Source of the DNA: Nocardia jiangxiensis NBRC 101359
GTDB lineage: Bacteria; Actinomycetota; Actinomycetes; Mycobacteriales; Mycobacteriaceae
Assembly (NCBI RefSeq): GCF_000308615.1
Contig: NZ_BAGB01000001.1
Span: 1 to 33,125 of the forward strand
Length of the DNA: 33,125 bases
Direction: 5' to 3'
In this document: positions 1 through 8,750 of the stretch, piece by piece
Layout: each line of letters opens with the position of its first letter
How positions within the stretch are numbered: the first letter of the stretch is position 1
Notes under the pieces: generated by a model
Told to the model about the DNA's origin: nothing
The model's input: the letters and a program-made list of their open reading frames with translations, nothing else
Databases searched by the model: none
Position numbers and translations under genes: made by a program

Positions 1-5
1 TCGAC

Positions 6-170
6 CGCACCGCACCGCACCGCACCGCACCGCACCGCACCGCACCGCACCGCACCGCACCGCACCGCACCGCACCGCACCGCACCGCACCGCACCGCAC
101 CGCACCGCACCGCACCGCACCGCACCGCACCGCACCGCACCGCACCGCACCGCACCGCACCGCACCGCAC
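6..170. repeat. Perfect pentanucleotide tandem array (CGCAC)33
   Basis: Thirty-three uninterrupted copies of CGCAC, starting five bases from the window edge and ending in CGAGGGGAGG. No gene covers it. The period of five is not a multiple of three, so it is not a coding repeat. The copy number is read directly, but arrays like this are prone to slippage and to assembly collapse, so the true number may differ. Confidence 0.97.
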
Positions 171-400
171 CGAGGGGAGGGCTAACACGTGCCCGTGGGA
201 CAGTCAATTCTGTTGCTGCTGTAGTCGATCATCGGCCTTGTCGAGTCCGAGAGGCGACGGGCGCGCTTGCATCTGCTTGCTGTCGGCTACGGCCGCCCGC
301 TGGTGTCTCAGCCAACCAATCGTGTGCGGTCTGTAAGCCGAACTCGCGGCCGGGACTGGGTTCGGACTTGTAGAAGTGAGCGCGTCTGGCCGCGCTTAAT

Positions 401-414
401 GATTCACGTGAAAC
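401..414. promoter_or_regulatory. parS-like ParB-binding site (one mismatch)
   Basis: GATTCACGTGAAAC differs from the GTTTCACGTGAAAC palindrome by one base in the left arm. ParB binds such sites to nucleate the partition complex near the origin. It is isolated from the other two upstream sites by the repeat region. Confidence 0.55.
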
Positions 415-747
415 CGTGGAATCGCCAGCAGAATTCGGCTCCCATCGACTCCAGCAAGTCGCCTCGAGAGCGCCCCCTTGATCATGTCGTCCCAGGGCTG
501 ATCACATCGCGGCTACCAACTCCTGAATACCGCCCCAACCACCACTAAGCACACCGAGCACGGCCGCCACTACGCCCACAAAGCCATAGCCGCCAGTTGC
601 ACCTGCGACCTCGACCACCCGGCCGACTGGGACCAGTCTGCCGGACCAGCGCGTCCGCCACGACACGCTACGACCACCGGCCACAACTGCACCTCACAGC
701 ATGGCCACAGCAACTGCCACTCGCAACAGCTATTGGCCACATCTAAC

Positions 748-789
748 CGCCCACGCCCACGCCCACGCCCACGCCCACGCCCACGCCCA
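748..789. repeat. Hexanucleotide tandem repeat (CGCCCA)7
   Basis: Seven perfect consecutive copies of CGCCCA inside the larger degenerate hexamer region. Confidence 0.95.
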
Positions 790-1116
790 CGATTACAGCT
801 GCACCACCGACTACGACTACAGGCTCGCCTCGACTACGACTACGACTACGCTCGCCGGCCGTGCTTAGGTGGCTACGCCCAGGGGCCGCAGCCACGGCTA
901 CGGTCACGCCCGCAGCCAAGCCACCGACTACAGCAATTCCGACTACGACCACAACCACGGACCGCACCCGACTACGGCCACAGTTCCGACCGCCAATTAC
1001 AGCCACACCCAACGGCTATGTCGACACGCCCACGGCCAGGGCCACCCGCCAACGCTTCGACCACCTGCGGCGGATACGCGCCTGCCGCGCGCTACGGCCA
1101 CGGCCACGGCCACGCG

Positions 1117-1230
1117 CTACGGCTACGGCTACGGCTACGGCTACGGCTACGGCTACGGCTACGGCTACGGCTACGGCTACGGCTACGGCTACGGCTACGG
1201 CTACGGCTACGGCTACGGCTACGGCTACGG
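1117..1230. repeat. Hexanucleotide tandem repeat (CTACGG)19
   Basis: Nineteen perfect consecutive copies of CTACGG, preceded by a few CCACGG variants and ending abruptly at GAAAGACTG. The unit differs from the CGCCCA block and from the CGCAC array, so three separate homogenised arrays lie within 1.2 kb. Confidence 0.97.
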
Positions 1231-1606
1231 AAAGACTGCATCAGGTTCGTTGGGGGATAGGGCTTTTCGAAGAGCCGCCGCAGGGTTTTCGGCGATCCGC
1301 GCTCGCGATTCCGCTGGATCGACGCAAGATGATCGACCGACGATCGGGCCGACAACATCCTTACATCGAATGGTCAACCCGCCCTGCGAAACTCGCGTGC
1401 CGACGGATGCGACCTCTCCCACTGGCCAGGTCTGCATATACGAGTACTCGACTTAGCGACACCGCAGACGTTCCTTCGTCGACCGATGCGGTGGCAATCA
1501 TGGTGCGGCTCAGCACATCCGGCTGCCGGTCCGGACCGGTTCTATCCACAAGGCCCGGCAGTCGCGACACAGTGACCGCCAGGCACTCGCGCGAACACCC
1601 CACGAT

Positions 1607-1620
1607 GTTTCACATGGAAC
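1607..1620. promoter_or_regulatory. parS-like site
   Basis: GTTTCACATGGAAC is a near-palindrome matching the ParB consensus GTTTCACGTGAAAC except for CA in place of CG at the centre and G for A in the right arm. It lies 61 bases from the next such site. Confidence 0.6.
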
Positions 1621-1680
1621 CTGGGTCGGCCACTCGGCGCCTCCCGAATAGTTCACGAGACGACGCGGTTCCCCTCCGCC

Positions 1681-1694
1681 GTTTCACATGAAAC
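1681..1694. promoter_or_regulatory. parS-like site next to the rsmG stop
   Basis: GTTTCACATGAAAC matches the ParB consensus except at one central base (CATG for CGTG). It sits ten bases beyond the end of rsmG. Confidence 0.65.
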
Positions 1695-1703
1695 ATCCCC
1701 GGA

Positions 1704-2432
1704 CTACCTCGCCCGGCGCACCCGAACACCCCGCCGTCCCGGACGCTCGGAACGGGGGAGTCGCTCGACGCTCAACACGACCGTGGGCGGAGTGATGATC
1801 CCGACGCCGCATTCGAGAACCTGCGCGTTGCCACCTCCGGCACGCGTCAACTCCTCACGATCGCGCTCCAATTCCTCCGCGACGCTCGAACCTTTCAGCG
1901 CCAGCATGCGGCCGTGCTCATGCACCAACGGCAGCGACCACTGCGCGAGCTTGGCGAGCGGCGCGACCGCACGAGAGGTGACGACGTCGGCGCCGCCGGC
2001 TTCTTTCCGAACGCCGGGCTGCTCCGCGCGACCGCGAACCACCATCACATCCAGCCCAGCCGCCTCGATAAATTCCGCGAGGAATATGGTCCGACGCAGC
2101 AACGGTTCGACGAGCGTGACTCGAAGGTCCGGCCGAGCAATGGCAAGGGGAATCCCGGGAAGCCCGGCGCCGCTGCCGACGTCGACGACCGCGGCGCCCT
2201 CGGCGATGAGCTCCCCGAGTACGGCGCAGTTGAGAATGTGACGATCCCACAGTCGCGGTAGCTCTCGCGGTCCGATCAATCCGCGTTCGACCCCGGCGCC
2301 CGCCAGGGCCGCGTAGTACTGCTGGGCCAGCGGTAGCCGATCTCCGAATACTTGCGCCGCCTCTGCGGGCGGCTCCTCCGCACCGGAAGCGGGGGAGGGG
2401 TTCGGATCAACGCCGTCCGTGCCTCGTTCCAC
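1704..2432 (-). CDS. rsmG: 16S rRNA (guanine-527-N7)-methyltransferase RsmG (GidB)
   Basis: A 242-residue protein that transfers a methyl group from S-adenosylmethionine to N7 of G527 in 16S rRNA in the cytoplasm. The glycine-rich SAM loop is visible ([19 protein letters not shown], about residues 80-100), followed by [10 protein letters not shown] and the conserved SRAVAPL segment. The length is typical, with an acidic N-terminal extension of about 25 residues. The start is GTG at 2432. That codon lies inside a parS-like site, so ParB bound there could affect initiation. It is the last gene of the leftward rpmH-to-rsmG group and is separated from jag by an 18-bp hairpin. In this family loss of function gives low-level streptomycin resistance; nothing here suggests damage. 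Confidence 0.95.
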   Translation of the reverse strand: MERGTDGVDPNPSPASGAEEPPAEAAQVFGDRLPLAQQYYAALAGAGVERGLIGPRELPRLWDRHILNCAVLGELIAEGAAVVDVGSGAGLPGIPLAIARPDLRVTLVEPLLRRTIFLAEFIEAAGLDVMVVRGRAEQPGVRKEAGGADVVTSRAVAPLAKLAQWSLPLVHEHGRMLALKGSSVAEELERDREELTRAGGGNAQVLECGVGIITPPTVVLSVERLPRSERPGRRGVRVRRAR

Positions 2433-2439
2433 GTGAAAC
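2426..2439. promoter_or_regulatory. parS-like site overlapping the rsmG start
   Basis: GTTCCACGTGAAAC has the intact CACGTG core and one arm mismatch. The minus-strand GTG start of rsmG uses bases 2430-2432 of this palindrome. Confidence 0.8.
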
Positions 2440-2515
2440 TTCCTTCCCGACCGATAGGAATAGATATCGGGCGTCCATCGATCGGTCCGCCCGCACTGCG
2501 GCTGCGTCCGTACAA

Positions 2516-2554
2516 GGGTAGGGCCCCCGGTTCAGCGAACCGGGGGCCCTACCC
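2516..2554. terminator. 18-bp perfect hairpin between jag and rsmG
   Basis: An 18-base arm (2516-2533) is followed by the three-base loop AGC and its exact reverse complement (2537-2554). There is no T tract on either side, so this would be a tail-less actinobacterial-type terminator, an mRNA processing or stability structure, or an attenuator between the two genes. Confidence 0.6.
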
Positions 2555-2567
2555 TCACACGACACTT

Positions 2568-3209
2568 CTAAGACGGCACAACCACCACGTGCCGATTGGG
2601 CTCCACGCCCTCGCTCTCACTCTCGACACCGTCGACAGCGGCCACGGCATCGTGGACGATCTTCCGCTCGAACGGAGTCATCGCTGCGAGCGACTCGGGC
2701 TTACCCGAGTCGAGCACCCGCTGCGCCGCAGCGGTGCCCAGCGCACTCAATTCCTCACGACGCTTGGCCCGCCACCCGGCGACATCGAGCATCAGACGGC
2801 TGCGCACTCCGGTGGCCTGCTGCACGGCCAGCCGGGTCAGCTCCTGCAGTGCGTCGAGCACCTCGCCGCGACGCCCCACCAGCTTCGACAGATCACGTCC
2901 GCCGTCGATGCTCACGATCGCCCGATCGCCCTCGACGTCCAGGTCGATATCGCCGTCGAAATCGAGCACGTCCAGCAACTGCTCGAGGTAGTCGCCAGCG
3001 ATCTCGCCCTCCTCGATCAACTCCTCTTCGGCATCGCCGGCATCATCAGCGGTGGCGGAATCGGATTCACCAGCGGCATCGGAATCGGCCGGGCGCTCCT
3101 GCGCGGCGTCGGACTCCTGGGGCTCGGTGCTCTCCGCAGCGGCCTGCTCGATCGTGCCGTTCGCGCTCAGCGCCACAGTGGCGTCCCCTCCATCGGTCTC
3201 AACAGTCAT
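2568..3209 (-). CDS. jag: Jag/KhpB-like RNA-binding protein (KH + R3H)
   Basis: A protein of about 213 residues. It has a long acidic low-complexity N-terminus (rich in Glu, Asp, Ala, Ser, to about residue 75), a KH-like domain (DLSKLVGRRGEVLDALQ, about residues 105-125) and a C-terminal R3H domain with MTPFERKIVHDAV and the closing EPNRHVVV. Proteins of this family bind RNA and are encoded beside the YidC insertase. I chose ATG 3209 (MTVETDGG); an in-frame GTG at 3227 with an AGGAG directly before it is an alternative adding six residues. It lies 33 bases after yidC in the same direction and is presumably co-transcribed with it. Confidence 0.9.
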   Translation of the reverse strand: MTVETDGGDATVALSANGTIEQAAAESTEPQESDAAQERPADSDAAGESDSATADDAGDAEEELIEEGEIAGDYLEQLLDVLDFDGDIDLDVEGDRAIVSIDGGRDLSKLVGRRGEVLDALQELTRLAVQQATGVRSRLMLDVAGWRAKRREELSALGTAAAQRVLDSGKPESLAAMTPFERKIVHDAVAAVDGVESESEGVEPNRHVVVVPS

Positions 3210-3242
3210 TGTTGTCGTTTCCTTCACTCCTGCCGCGAGTTA

Positions 3243-4475
3243 TCAGCGACGTCGCTTCTGATTCGGACGGCCACGATTACCGGATCGCTTGCGATTACCC
3301 TGTCCGGTCGACTTACCCGAAGACGCTGTCGACTTACCCGACTTCGCCGTTCCATTCTTCGACGGTGTAGTTCCGTTCTTCGACTGCCCGGTGCCGTTCG
3401 AGGCGGTCGAATCGTCCGTGACGGGAGCGTCGACGGGGGCATCGGAACCGTCCGCGGTCGTGTCGACCGCAGCTTCGGTCGTCGCTGGACCACGTTTACG
3501 ACGGTTGTCGGGCTTGGCGCCCGGCTTGGGAGCATTCTGCGCGCGACGCTCGAGCGCCTCCTGCTTCTTGTGCTCCTCTTCCTTCTCGATCTGCTTGAAC
3601 ACGAGGTGCTGCTGACCGAAGGTCCAGATGTTGTTCGACACCCAGTAGAGCAGGATGGCGATCGGCAGGAACGGGCCACCGACGATCACGCCGAGCGGGA
3701 AGACGTACAGCGCCAGCTTGTTCATCAGCTCGGCCTGGTTCGGCCCCATCGGGCTCGGCGAACCGCCGCCGCCCATACCCGTCGGATCCACCGAGACGCC
3801 GGTCGCCCGCTGGCGGGCCACCGAAGCACGCGCGTTGAAGTGCGTCGCCAGACCCGCGATCAGCATCAGCGGGACCGCGACGGCGATCATGTGCGAGATC
3901 TCAGGAATGCCGCCGTAGTCGGCGAACGCTTCCATCTGCGATTTGGGAGTGGTGATCGCAGCGGAGATCGGCGCACCGAAGATCCGCGCTCGCAGGAACG
4001 ACTGCACATCGTCGACGCCGAACGCGTAGTTCGCCGTATGCGCATTCGCGTACGCGCTCATCCCGCCGCTGTGGCCGAAGCCAGGAATGCCGCTGGTGAC
4101 GCCGACCCGGTTGAACGAGCGCAGCACGTGGTACAGACCGATGAACACCGGCACCTGGGCGAGCACGGGCAGGCAGCCCATGAGCGGATTGAAGCCGTGT
4201 TCCTTCTGCAGCTTCTGCATCTCGAGCGCCATCTTCTGGCGATCGTTCTTGTACTTCTTCTGCAGTTCCTTGATCTTCGGCTGCAGCTGCTGCATCTGCC
4301 GGGTGGTGCGCACCTGCTTCACGAACGGCCAATACAGCACCAGACGGAGTGTGAACACCAGGAACACCACGGACAGCGCCCAGGCGAACCCGTTGTCATT
4401 GCCCAGTGCGAGCCCGAAGACCTTATGCCAGAACCATAAGATCCAGGACACCGGGTAATAGATGAAATTGAGCAC
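3243..4475 (-). CDS. yidC: Membrane protein insertase YidC (Oxa1 family)
   Basis: A 410-residue polytopic membrane protein that inserts and folds proteins into the cytoplasmic membrane, alone or with Sec. It opens with a hydrophobic segment (about residues 30-50) carrying the conserved groove arginine (Arg44, in [11 protein letters not shown]). A charged coiled-coil-like cytoplasmic hairpin follows ([18 protein letters not shown]), then the [20 protein letters not shown] segment and two further membrane segments (about 210-230 and 265-295). The C-terminal 110 residues are a long Ser/Gly/Lys/Arg-rich tail ending in KRRR, plausibly a ribosome-contacting extension. It starts four bases after the end of yidD. 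Confidence 0.95.
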   Translation of the reverse strand: MLNFIYYPVSWILWFWHKVFGLALGNDNGFAWALSVVFLVFTLRLVLYWPFVKQVRTTRQMQQLQPKIKELQKKYKNDRQKMALEMQKLQKEHGFNPLMGCLPVLAQVPVFIGLYHVLRSFNRVGVTSGIPGFGHSGGMSAYANAHTANYAFGVDDVQSFLRARIFGAPISAAITTPKSQMEAFADYGGIPEISHMIAVAVPLMLIAGLATHFNARASVARQRATGVSVDPTGMGGGGSPSPMGPNQAELMNKLALYVFPLGVIVGGPFLPIAILLYWVSNNIWTFGQQHLVFKQIEKEEEHKKQEALERRAQNAPKPGAKPDNRRKRGPATTEAAVDTTADGSDAPVDAPVTDDSTASNGTGQSKNGTTPSKNGTAKSGKSTASSGKSTGQGNRKRSGNRGRPNQKRRR

Positions 4476-4479
4476 GGCT

Positions 4480-4869
4480 CTAAGTACTCCCGTCGGTCGT
4501 GTCGCCAGTCACCGCGCGCGGCGACTCCTTCAAAGGCTCGTGTTCGGCCGCCGCGTCGGTCGCCGGGCTCGGCTCGGTCGCAGAGCTCTCGGGCGATGCC
4601 GGATCGGCGGCAGCCCCTTTCCGTTTGCGCTCCGGAACGGGGTCCCACCCTCCAGGGTGCCAGGGCGCACATTTGGCCAAACGCACGGCCGTCAGTCCGA
4701 GACCGATGAACAGGCCCCGGGTGCGCAACGCTGTCACCGCGTACTCACTGCAGGTGGGTGTGAATCGGCATACCGGCATCCGTGTGGGGGAGACATAGGT
4801 CCGGTACAGCTCGATGAGAAAGATGAGAAGTTTCGCCGGTAGTGCGGCCAACGTCCGCAGCCGGTTCAT
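4480..4869 (-). CDS. yidD: Membrane protein insertion efficiency factor YidD
   Basis: A 129-residue small membrane-associated protein. Residues 15-75 show the family hallmark: [20 protein letters not shown] followed by SEYAVTAL, then [13 protein letters not shown]. In this family it helps inner-membrane proteins insert through YidC. The C-terminal 45 residues are a disordered Ala/Ser/Pro/Glu-rich tail. Its ATG overlaps the stop of rnpA by four bases, so translation is probably coupled. Confidence 0.93.
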   Translation of the reverse strand: MNRLRTLAALPAKLLIFLIELYRTYVSPTRMPVCRFTPTCSEYAVTALRTRGLFIGLGLTAVRLAKCAPWHPGGWDPVPERKRKGAAADPASPESSATEPSPATDAAAEHEPLKESPRAVTGDTTDGST

Positions 4870-5282
4870 GAGGACCTGCCGTATTCCGGCACGCCCGTGT
4901 CCGCCCGAGTCTGCGGCGGAAGAAGTTTGCGCAGCGCCGAGCGCAGCTGCCGATCGAGTTCGGCGCTGTCGGTGTCGGCCGCGCCGGGCAGGGCGCGAAT
5001 CACGACGTCCGCGGAGGTAGGCAGTTCATCGACCACACCGGCGCAGATATGACGCAGGCGGCGGGCCACACGGTGACGTACCACCGCGGGGCCCACCGCC
5101 TTGCTGACGATCAGACCGAACCTCGGCCCGCCGTTGCGGACGGACGGGGTTACGCCGTCCGCCTGCAGTGCGGGTGTGAGGTATATGTGCACGACAAGAT
5201 CATGTCTCCCGATTCGTCGGCCGTGCCGCACCGTCCGGGAGAATTCGGCACGATGATGCAGCCGATACGGCTCAGGCAACAC
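4866..5282 (-). CDS. rnpA: Ribonuclease P protein component RnpA
   Basis: The protein subunit of RNase P, which with the catalytic RNA trims tRNA 5' leaders. It is 138 residues from GTG 5282 (VLPEPYRLHHRAEF). The family signature is clear: GPRFGLIVSKAVGPAVVRHR followed by VARRLRH, the RNR-like basic motif at about residues 67-83. The frame stays open far upstream to 5669, but similarity to RnpA begins at LPEPYRL, so I chose the internal GTG. It lies 82 bases downstream of rpmH and overlaps yidD at its end. Confidence 0.93.
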   Translation of the reverse strand: MLPEPYRLHHRAEFSRTVRHGRRIGRHDLVVHIYLTPALQADGVTPSVRNGGPRFGLIVSKAVGPAVVRHRVARRLRHICAGVVDELPTSADVVIRALPGAADTDSAELDRQLRSALRKLLPPQTRADTGVPEYGRSS

Positions 5283-5364
5283 CTGGGTGTCCGAGCACGT
5301 AACGGGTGGAAACGAGCGGACCGAACGGCGAACAGAGCATGACGCCGATACCGGTACCGATGGA

Positions 5365-5508
5365 TCAGGCCGTGAGCTTGGCGCGGCCCTTGCCGCGGCG
5401 CGCCGACACGATGGCGCGGCCCGCGCGGGTCCGCATCCGGAGACGGAACCCGTGGACCCGCGCCCGACGACGGTTGTTCGGCTGGAACGTCCGCTTGCCC
5501 TTGGCCAC
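5365..5508 (-). CDS. rpmH: 50S ribosomal protein L34
   Basis: A 47-residue very basic protein of the large ribosomal subunit, starting at GTG 5508 ([20 protein letters not shown]) and ending KGRAKLTA. The [20 protein letters not shown] core is the L34 signature. AGGAG at about 5516-5520 supports this start; the longer frame to 5616 is upstream untranslated sequence. It is the first gene of the leftward group and is transcribed divergently from dnaA. Confidence 0.97.
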   Translation of the reverse strand: MAKGKRTFQPNNRRRARVHGFRLRMRTRAGRAIVSARRGKGRAKLTA

Positions 5509-6073
5509 GGTCGACACTCCTCGAGTAGGTGGGCGTCCAGTGACGCCCGAAGCTGGTGGGTGAAACTCTTGTGTGCTCGCGACGACGGACGGGGTCCGTA
5601 TCGGAGCAACTCCCATCGGGGTGCGCCAGCCTCGCTACTCTGGGCAGCAGGCACTCGACACCACGTCAATGGGTGACTGTACGAGGGTACTGATCTGCGC
5701 CGACAGGGTCAAACCCGGGTCCCTCGATGCGATCTGCACCACTTCGCGCAGCCCGGGCATCCGCGGTGTGATTCGACCCGCGCGGGCGGACCGAAACCAT
5801 CCTTGCTCGACGGTCGCCGCAGCATATCGGGTACGTAGCTAGCAAATTGCTACAGAAGCGCTGGTCGTAGCGCCGCAGGGGGAATGTGTACGGCGCAACT
5901 CATCCGCACAGGGTTGTCCACATCTGTGGATAATTGTGTGGAAAGACCCGGGGGGTGGCATATTCTTATGGCCCCCAGCAATCCAGACGGCCACGTCGAC
6001 GCTCATGCCACCGGGGGTTGCGGGCAATGCCGACCGTCGGCTCCTAGCGACCTGTATCGGGGAGGAAGTATAC
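5509..6073. promoter_or_regulatory. rpmH-dnaA divergent intergenic region
   Basis: A 565-base region with no gene. It must carry the rpmH promoter (leftward) and the dnaA promoter (rightward). Near dnaA it holds two head-to-head DnaA boxes (listed separately). I could not assign -10/-35 elements with confidence. Confidence 0.6.
5914..5933. promoter_or_regulatory. Inverted pair of DnaA boxes upstream of dnaA
   Basis: TTGTCCACA at 5914-5922 and TGTGGATAA at 5925-5933 (the reverse complement of TTATCCACA), two bases apart and facing each other. Both match the DnaA consensus TTNTCCACA. About 140 bases before the dnaA start they fit DnaA autoregulation, and they may belong to the origin region. 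Confidence 0.85.
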
Positions 6074-7882
6074 GTGGACGACGAGCAGAACGTGTTGACC
6101 GCCGTGTGGCCGGAGGTGGTCGCCGAGCTCACCACAGGGTCCGGTGATGGTGCCATACCACCGGTCTCCAATGCCCAGAAGGCATGGTTGGGCCTGGTCA
6201 AACCGCTGACGGTGGCACAGGGGTTCGCGCTGCTCTCGGTGCCGTCCTCCCTCGCCCAGGAGGCGATCGAACGCGATCTGCGCGAACCCATCCTCCGATC
6301 GCTGGCCCGTCGGCTCGGTCCACAGGTGGAGGGACTCGGTGTGCGCATCGCCGCACCGGCGGCGCCACCGGCCGATCGCGCGGGTGGCCCGCCCCGGCAC
6401 GCGCGGCTCACCTCGCGCCCGGATCGGCTGCGCGAACATCCGCGCGCTCCTCGCGAGCCTGTGAATTACCCCGCACCGACCGACTACCAACCGGCCCCCG
6501 ACTATGCCGCTCCGCGCTATCACACCCCGCCCGAATATCCGGGTCACGACGACTATCCCCAGCCTGAATACGTGACCGCGCCGATGGCCGGAGAATTGCC
6601 GACCATCCCCAACCACGCTCAGGCAAGCCCCCAACGACGTGATATCGATCTACCTCCGGTGCGCAACGTCCCCGTTCCGCCCGGACAGGAGTCGTTGTTC
6701 GCCCCGGATCACGAGCCCGCACCGCAGCACCGTCCGATGCCGAACGAGCGGGAGGACGACGAGCCGGTCGTCAACGCGCACAACTCGTGGCCGACCTACT
6801 TCGCCAAATCGCCCGAGCCGCCGGCCCCGACGCCGTCCGCGCCGGCCTCCTCCTCGGCGAGCCTGAACGCCAAGTACACCTTCGAGACGTTCGTGATCGG
6901 TGCCTCCAACCGGTTCGCCCACGCGGCCGCGGTGGCCATCGCCGAGGCTCCCGCGCGGGCCTACAACCCGTTATTCGTTTGGGGCGCTTCGGGTTTGGGC
7001 AAAACCCACCTGCTGCACGCGGCCGGTCACTACGCCCAGCGGCTGTTCCCCGGGATGCGGGTGAAGTACGTCTCGACCGAGGAATTCACGAACGACTTCA
7101 TCAACAGCCTGCGAGACGACCGCAAGGTCGCGTTCAAACGCCGGTACCGCGAGACCGACATCCTGCTGGTGGACGACATCCAGTTCATCGAGGGTAAGGA
7201 AGGTATCCAGGAGGAGTTCTTCCACACCTTCAACACCCTGCACAACGCCAACAAGCAGATCGTGGTGTCCTCGGATCGGCCGCCCAAACAGCTGGCGACC
7301 CTGGAAGAACGACTGCGCACCCGGTTCGAGTGGGGGCTGATCACCGATGTGCAGCCGCCCGAACTCGAGACCCGCATCGCGATTCTGCGCAAGAAGGCGC
7401 GGATGGACCGGCTCGACGTCCCGCACGACGTACTCGAACTCATCGCCAGCCGGGTCGAGCGCAATATCCGTGAGCTCGAGGGTGCGCTGATCCGCGTGAC
7501 GGCGTTCGCCTCGCTCAACGGTCAACCTCTGGATCTGTCGCTGGCCGAGGTGGTGCTGCGGGATCTGATGCCCGACACCACCACGTTGGAGATCACCGCG
7601 TCCACGATCATGGCCGTGACCGCGGAGTACTTCAACACCACGTTGGAGGAGCTGACCGGCCCGGGTAAGGCGCGTCCGCTCGCGCAGGCCCGGCAGATCG
7701 CGATGTATCTGTGCCGCGAACTCACCGATCTGTCGCTGCCGAAGATCGGCCAGGCATTCGGCCGCGACCACACGACGGTCATGTACGCGGAGAAGAAGGT
7801 CCGCAAGGAGATGACCGAACGCCGCCGCGTGTACGACCAAGTTCAAGAACTCACAGCCCGAATCAAACAGCGCTCACGCTGA
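6074..7882 (+). CDS. dnaA: Chromosomal replication initiator DnaA
   Basis: A 602-residue AAA+ ATPase that binds DnaA boxes, melts the origin and recruits the helicase. Domain I covers about residues 1-95 ([29 protein letters not shown]). Domain II is a long linker to about residue 270, rich in Pro, Tyr and Asp. Domain III has Walker A GASGLGKT at 304-311 and Walker B LLVDDIQF at about 365-372. Domain IV has the DNA-binding signature [14 protein letters not shown] at about 563. I chose GTG 6074 (VDDEQNVL) because GGGGAGGAAG precedes it and mycobacterial-type DnaA begins there; the frame is open to ATG 5936, but that stretch has no family resemblance. A strong terminator follows. Confidence 0.97.
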   Translation: MDDEQNVLTAVWPEVVAELTTGSGDGAIPPVSNAQKAWLGLVKPLTVAQGFALLSVPSSLAQEAIERDLREPILRSLARRLGPQVEGLGVRIAAPAAPPADRAGGPPRHARLTSRPDRLREHPRAPREPVNYPAPTDYQPAPDYAAPRYHTPPEYPGHDDYPQPEYVTAPMAGELPTIPNHAQASPQRRDIDLPPVRNVPVPPGQESLFAPDHEPAPQHRPMPNEREDDEPVVNAHNSWPTYFAKSPEPPAPTPSAPASSSASLNAKYTFETFVIGASNRFAHAAAVAIAEAPARAYNPLFVWGASGLGKTHLLHAAGHYAQRLFPGMRVKYVSTEEFTNDFINSLRDDRKVAFKRRYRETDILLVDDIQFIEGKEGIQEEFFHTFNTLHNANKQIVVSSDRPPKQLATLEERLRTRFEWGLITDVQPPELETRIAILRKKARMDRLDVPHDVLELIASRVERNIRELEGALIRVTAFASLNGQPLDLSLAEVVLRDLMPDTTTLEITASTIMAVTAEYFNTTLEELTGPGKARPLAQARQIAMYLCRELTDLSLPKIGQAFGRDHTTVMYAEKKVRKEMTERRRVYDQVQELTARIKQRSR

Positions 7883-7894
7883 TCGGATCCACAG

Positions 7895-7933
7895 GCCCCT
7901 TCACCCCGTTGACCAGGGTGAAGGGGCTTTTTT
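7895..7933 (+). terminator. Rho-independent terminator after dnaA
   Basis: A 12-bp stem, GCCCCTTCACCC (7895-7906) with GGGTGAAGGGGC (7916-7927), a nine-base loop and a run of six T (7928-7933). It begins 12 bases after the dnaA stop and would keep dnaA transcription out of oriC. Confidence 0.95.
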
Positions 7934-7937
7934 CGTA

Positions 7938-8158
7938 TGTGGAGTCCTCGAGGAATTCTTGTGGAGTCCTCGAGGATTCCACCGGCTGTCCACCGAGTTG
8001 CGCACAGCTCTGGGGAGGAATCTGTGCACCAGCTACTCACAGCAGTTAGTACACAGATTGCACACCCTGATTCATCCTCGAGGTCTGACCAGCGAAGATG
8101 GCCGATTCGGCTTGTGGATTCCTCGAGGACTCCATGTCAGGTCCTCGAGGAATCCACC
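7938..8158. repeat. Cluster of palindromic variant DnaA boxes
   Basis: Boxes read TGTGGAGTC at 7938 and 7960 and TGTGGATTC at 8113. Opposed arms are GATTCCACC (7975), GACTCCATG (8128) and GAATCCACC (8150). Two units pair head to head around CTCGAG (9+6+9 geometry), for example TGGATTCCTCGAGGACTCCA at 8115-8134. The last two bases depart from the classical TTATCCACA box in a consistent way, suggesting a lineage-specific box. Confidence 0.65.
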
Positions 8159-8340
8159 CGTTCTGCACCGGATGGTGCACATGTGTGCACAACAGGGTGA
8201 TCATGATGGAAGAACTCGAGGATGGCTCGAGGATGGGCCTGGGACAGATTCGTGGAGTCCACAACGACTCGATGTTCATCCTCGAGTCACCCTCTCGACA
8301 TCCCCATGCCGCCACGCCTTCTCAGCAGGGGATTCGCCGG

Positions 8341-8405
8341 GAGTCCACAGAATCCACAGCGCCTACTACTACTTCAGTTCTTCTTCTAGAGATCTCTCTT
8401 TTAAA
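8341..8405 (+). promoter_or_regulatory. Candidate origin-unwinding element: DnaA boxes, DnaA-trio, AT-rich tract
   Basis: Two direct boxes, GAGTCCACA (8341-8349) and GAATCCACA (8350-8358), are followed by the short GC spacer GCGC, then CTACTACTACTT (8363-8374) and the AT-rich tract to TTTTAAAAC at about 8407. This order matches the basal unwinding system described for bacterial origins, in which DnaA extends from boxes onto repeated 3'-GAT trinucleotides. It is the most AT-rich stretch in the origin region. Confidence 0.7.
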
Positions 8406-8750
8406 ACAGGCGGTGTGGAAAGTCGGTTCGGGACGGATCGGCACGACGGAGCTTCGTCCCCAACCTCGTATCGATGGCAAGGAGAAGACAGCGAGGCGGA
8501 GCGACACCCTCCGGCGCCGAACCTCGTGCGGGCATCGAGCCGCGCCCGAGTCCGTATCCCGTATCCGACGCACCGGGAGGGGCGGCGTAGTCGGTAGGCT
8601 CGTCCGCGGGTACGGTTTGGTGTCGGTCGCCTGTGTCACACTCCTGTGAGACGAATTGCGGGAGGCCGATCCAGCACCTCCTGCACGAACCCGCACTGCC
8701 GAGCCGAACAGATCAAGACCGATCGAGACTGGGAGAGGAAATACCGGGCG

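Larger units (their letters stand above)
540..1230. repeat. Degenerate hexanucleotide satellite
   Basis: Across about 690 bases the sequence keeps returning to a six-base unit of the form GNCYAC (for example GCCCAC, GACTAC, GGCTAC, GGCCAC), with indels that break the phase. Two homogenised blocks are embedded: (CGCCCA)7 at 748-789 and (CTACGG)19 at 1117-1230. The boundaries of the degenerate part are approximate. It looks like an old tandem array with locally re-amplified segments. Confidence 0.75.
171..1703. other. Gene-less region between the left edge and rsmG
   Basis: No reading frame here looks like a protein: the open frames are simple-sequence Arg/Pro, Ala/Thr or Gly/Tyr translations of the repeats. 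In related actinobacteria parA and parB follow rsmG on this strand; neither is present before the window edge, so they would have to lie further left or be elsewhere. The stretch contains three parS-like 14-mers (401, 1607, 1681) and the hexamer satellite at about 540-1230. I see no RNA gene in it. Confidence 0.7.
7934..8750. other. Probable chromosomal origin oriC (dnaA-dnaN intergenic region)
   Basis: An 817-base gene-less region between dnaA and dnaN, the usual oriC position in actinobacteria. The first 430 bases are packed with variants of TGTGGAKTC and its reverse complement. Several form palindromes centred on CTCGAG (7962-7981 and 8115-8134 are the clearest; partial ones lie near 7938-7958, 8074-8090 and 8138-8158). 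A direct box pair, a DnaA-trio and an AT-rich tract follow at 8341-8405. The last 340 bases before dnaN hold no boxes that I can see and probably carry the dnaN promoter. Confidence 0.85.

Noticed and set aside
6..170. Possible CRISPR array
   Set aside because: The repeats are five bases with no spacers, so it is a microsatellite.
733..1691. Overlapping frames encoding Arg/Pro, Ala/Thr and Gly/Tyr repeats
   Set aside because: All are translations of the hexamer repeats in different frames, with no start context or non-repeat domain.
2352..4439. Plus-strand open frame of 695 codons
   Set aside because: It lies antisense to rsmG, jag and yidC, and low stop frequency in GC-rich DNA explains it.
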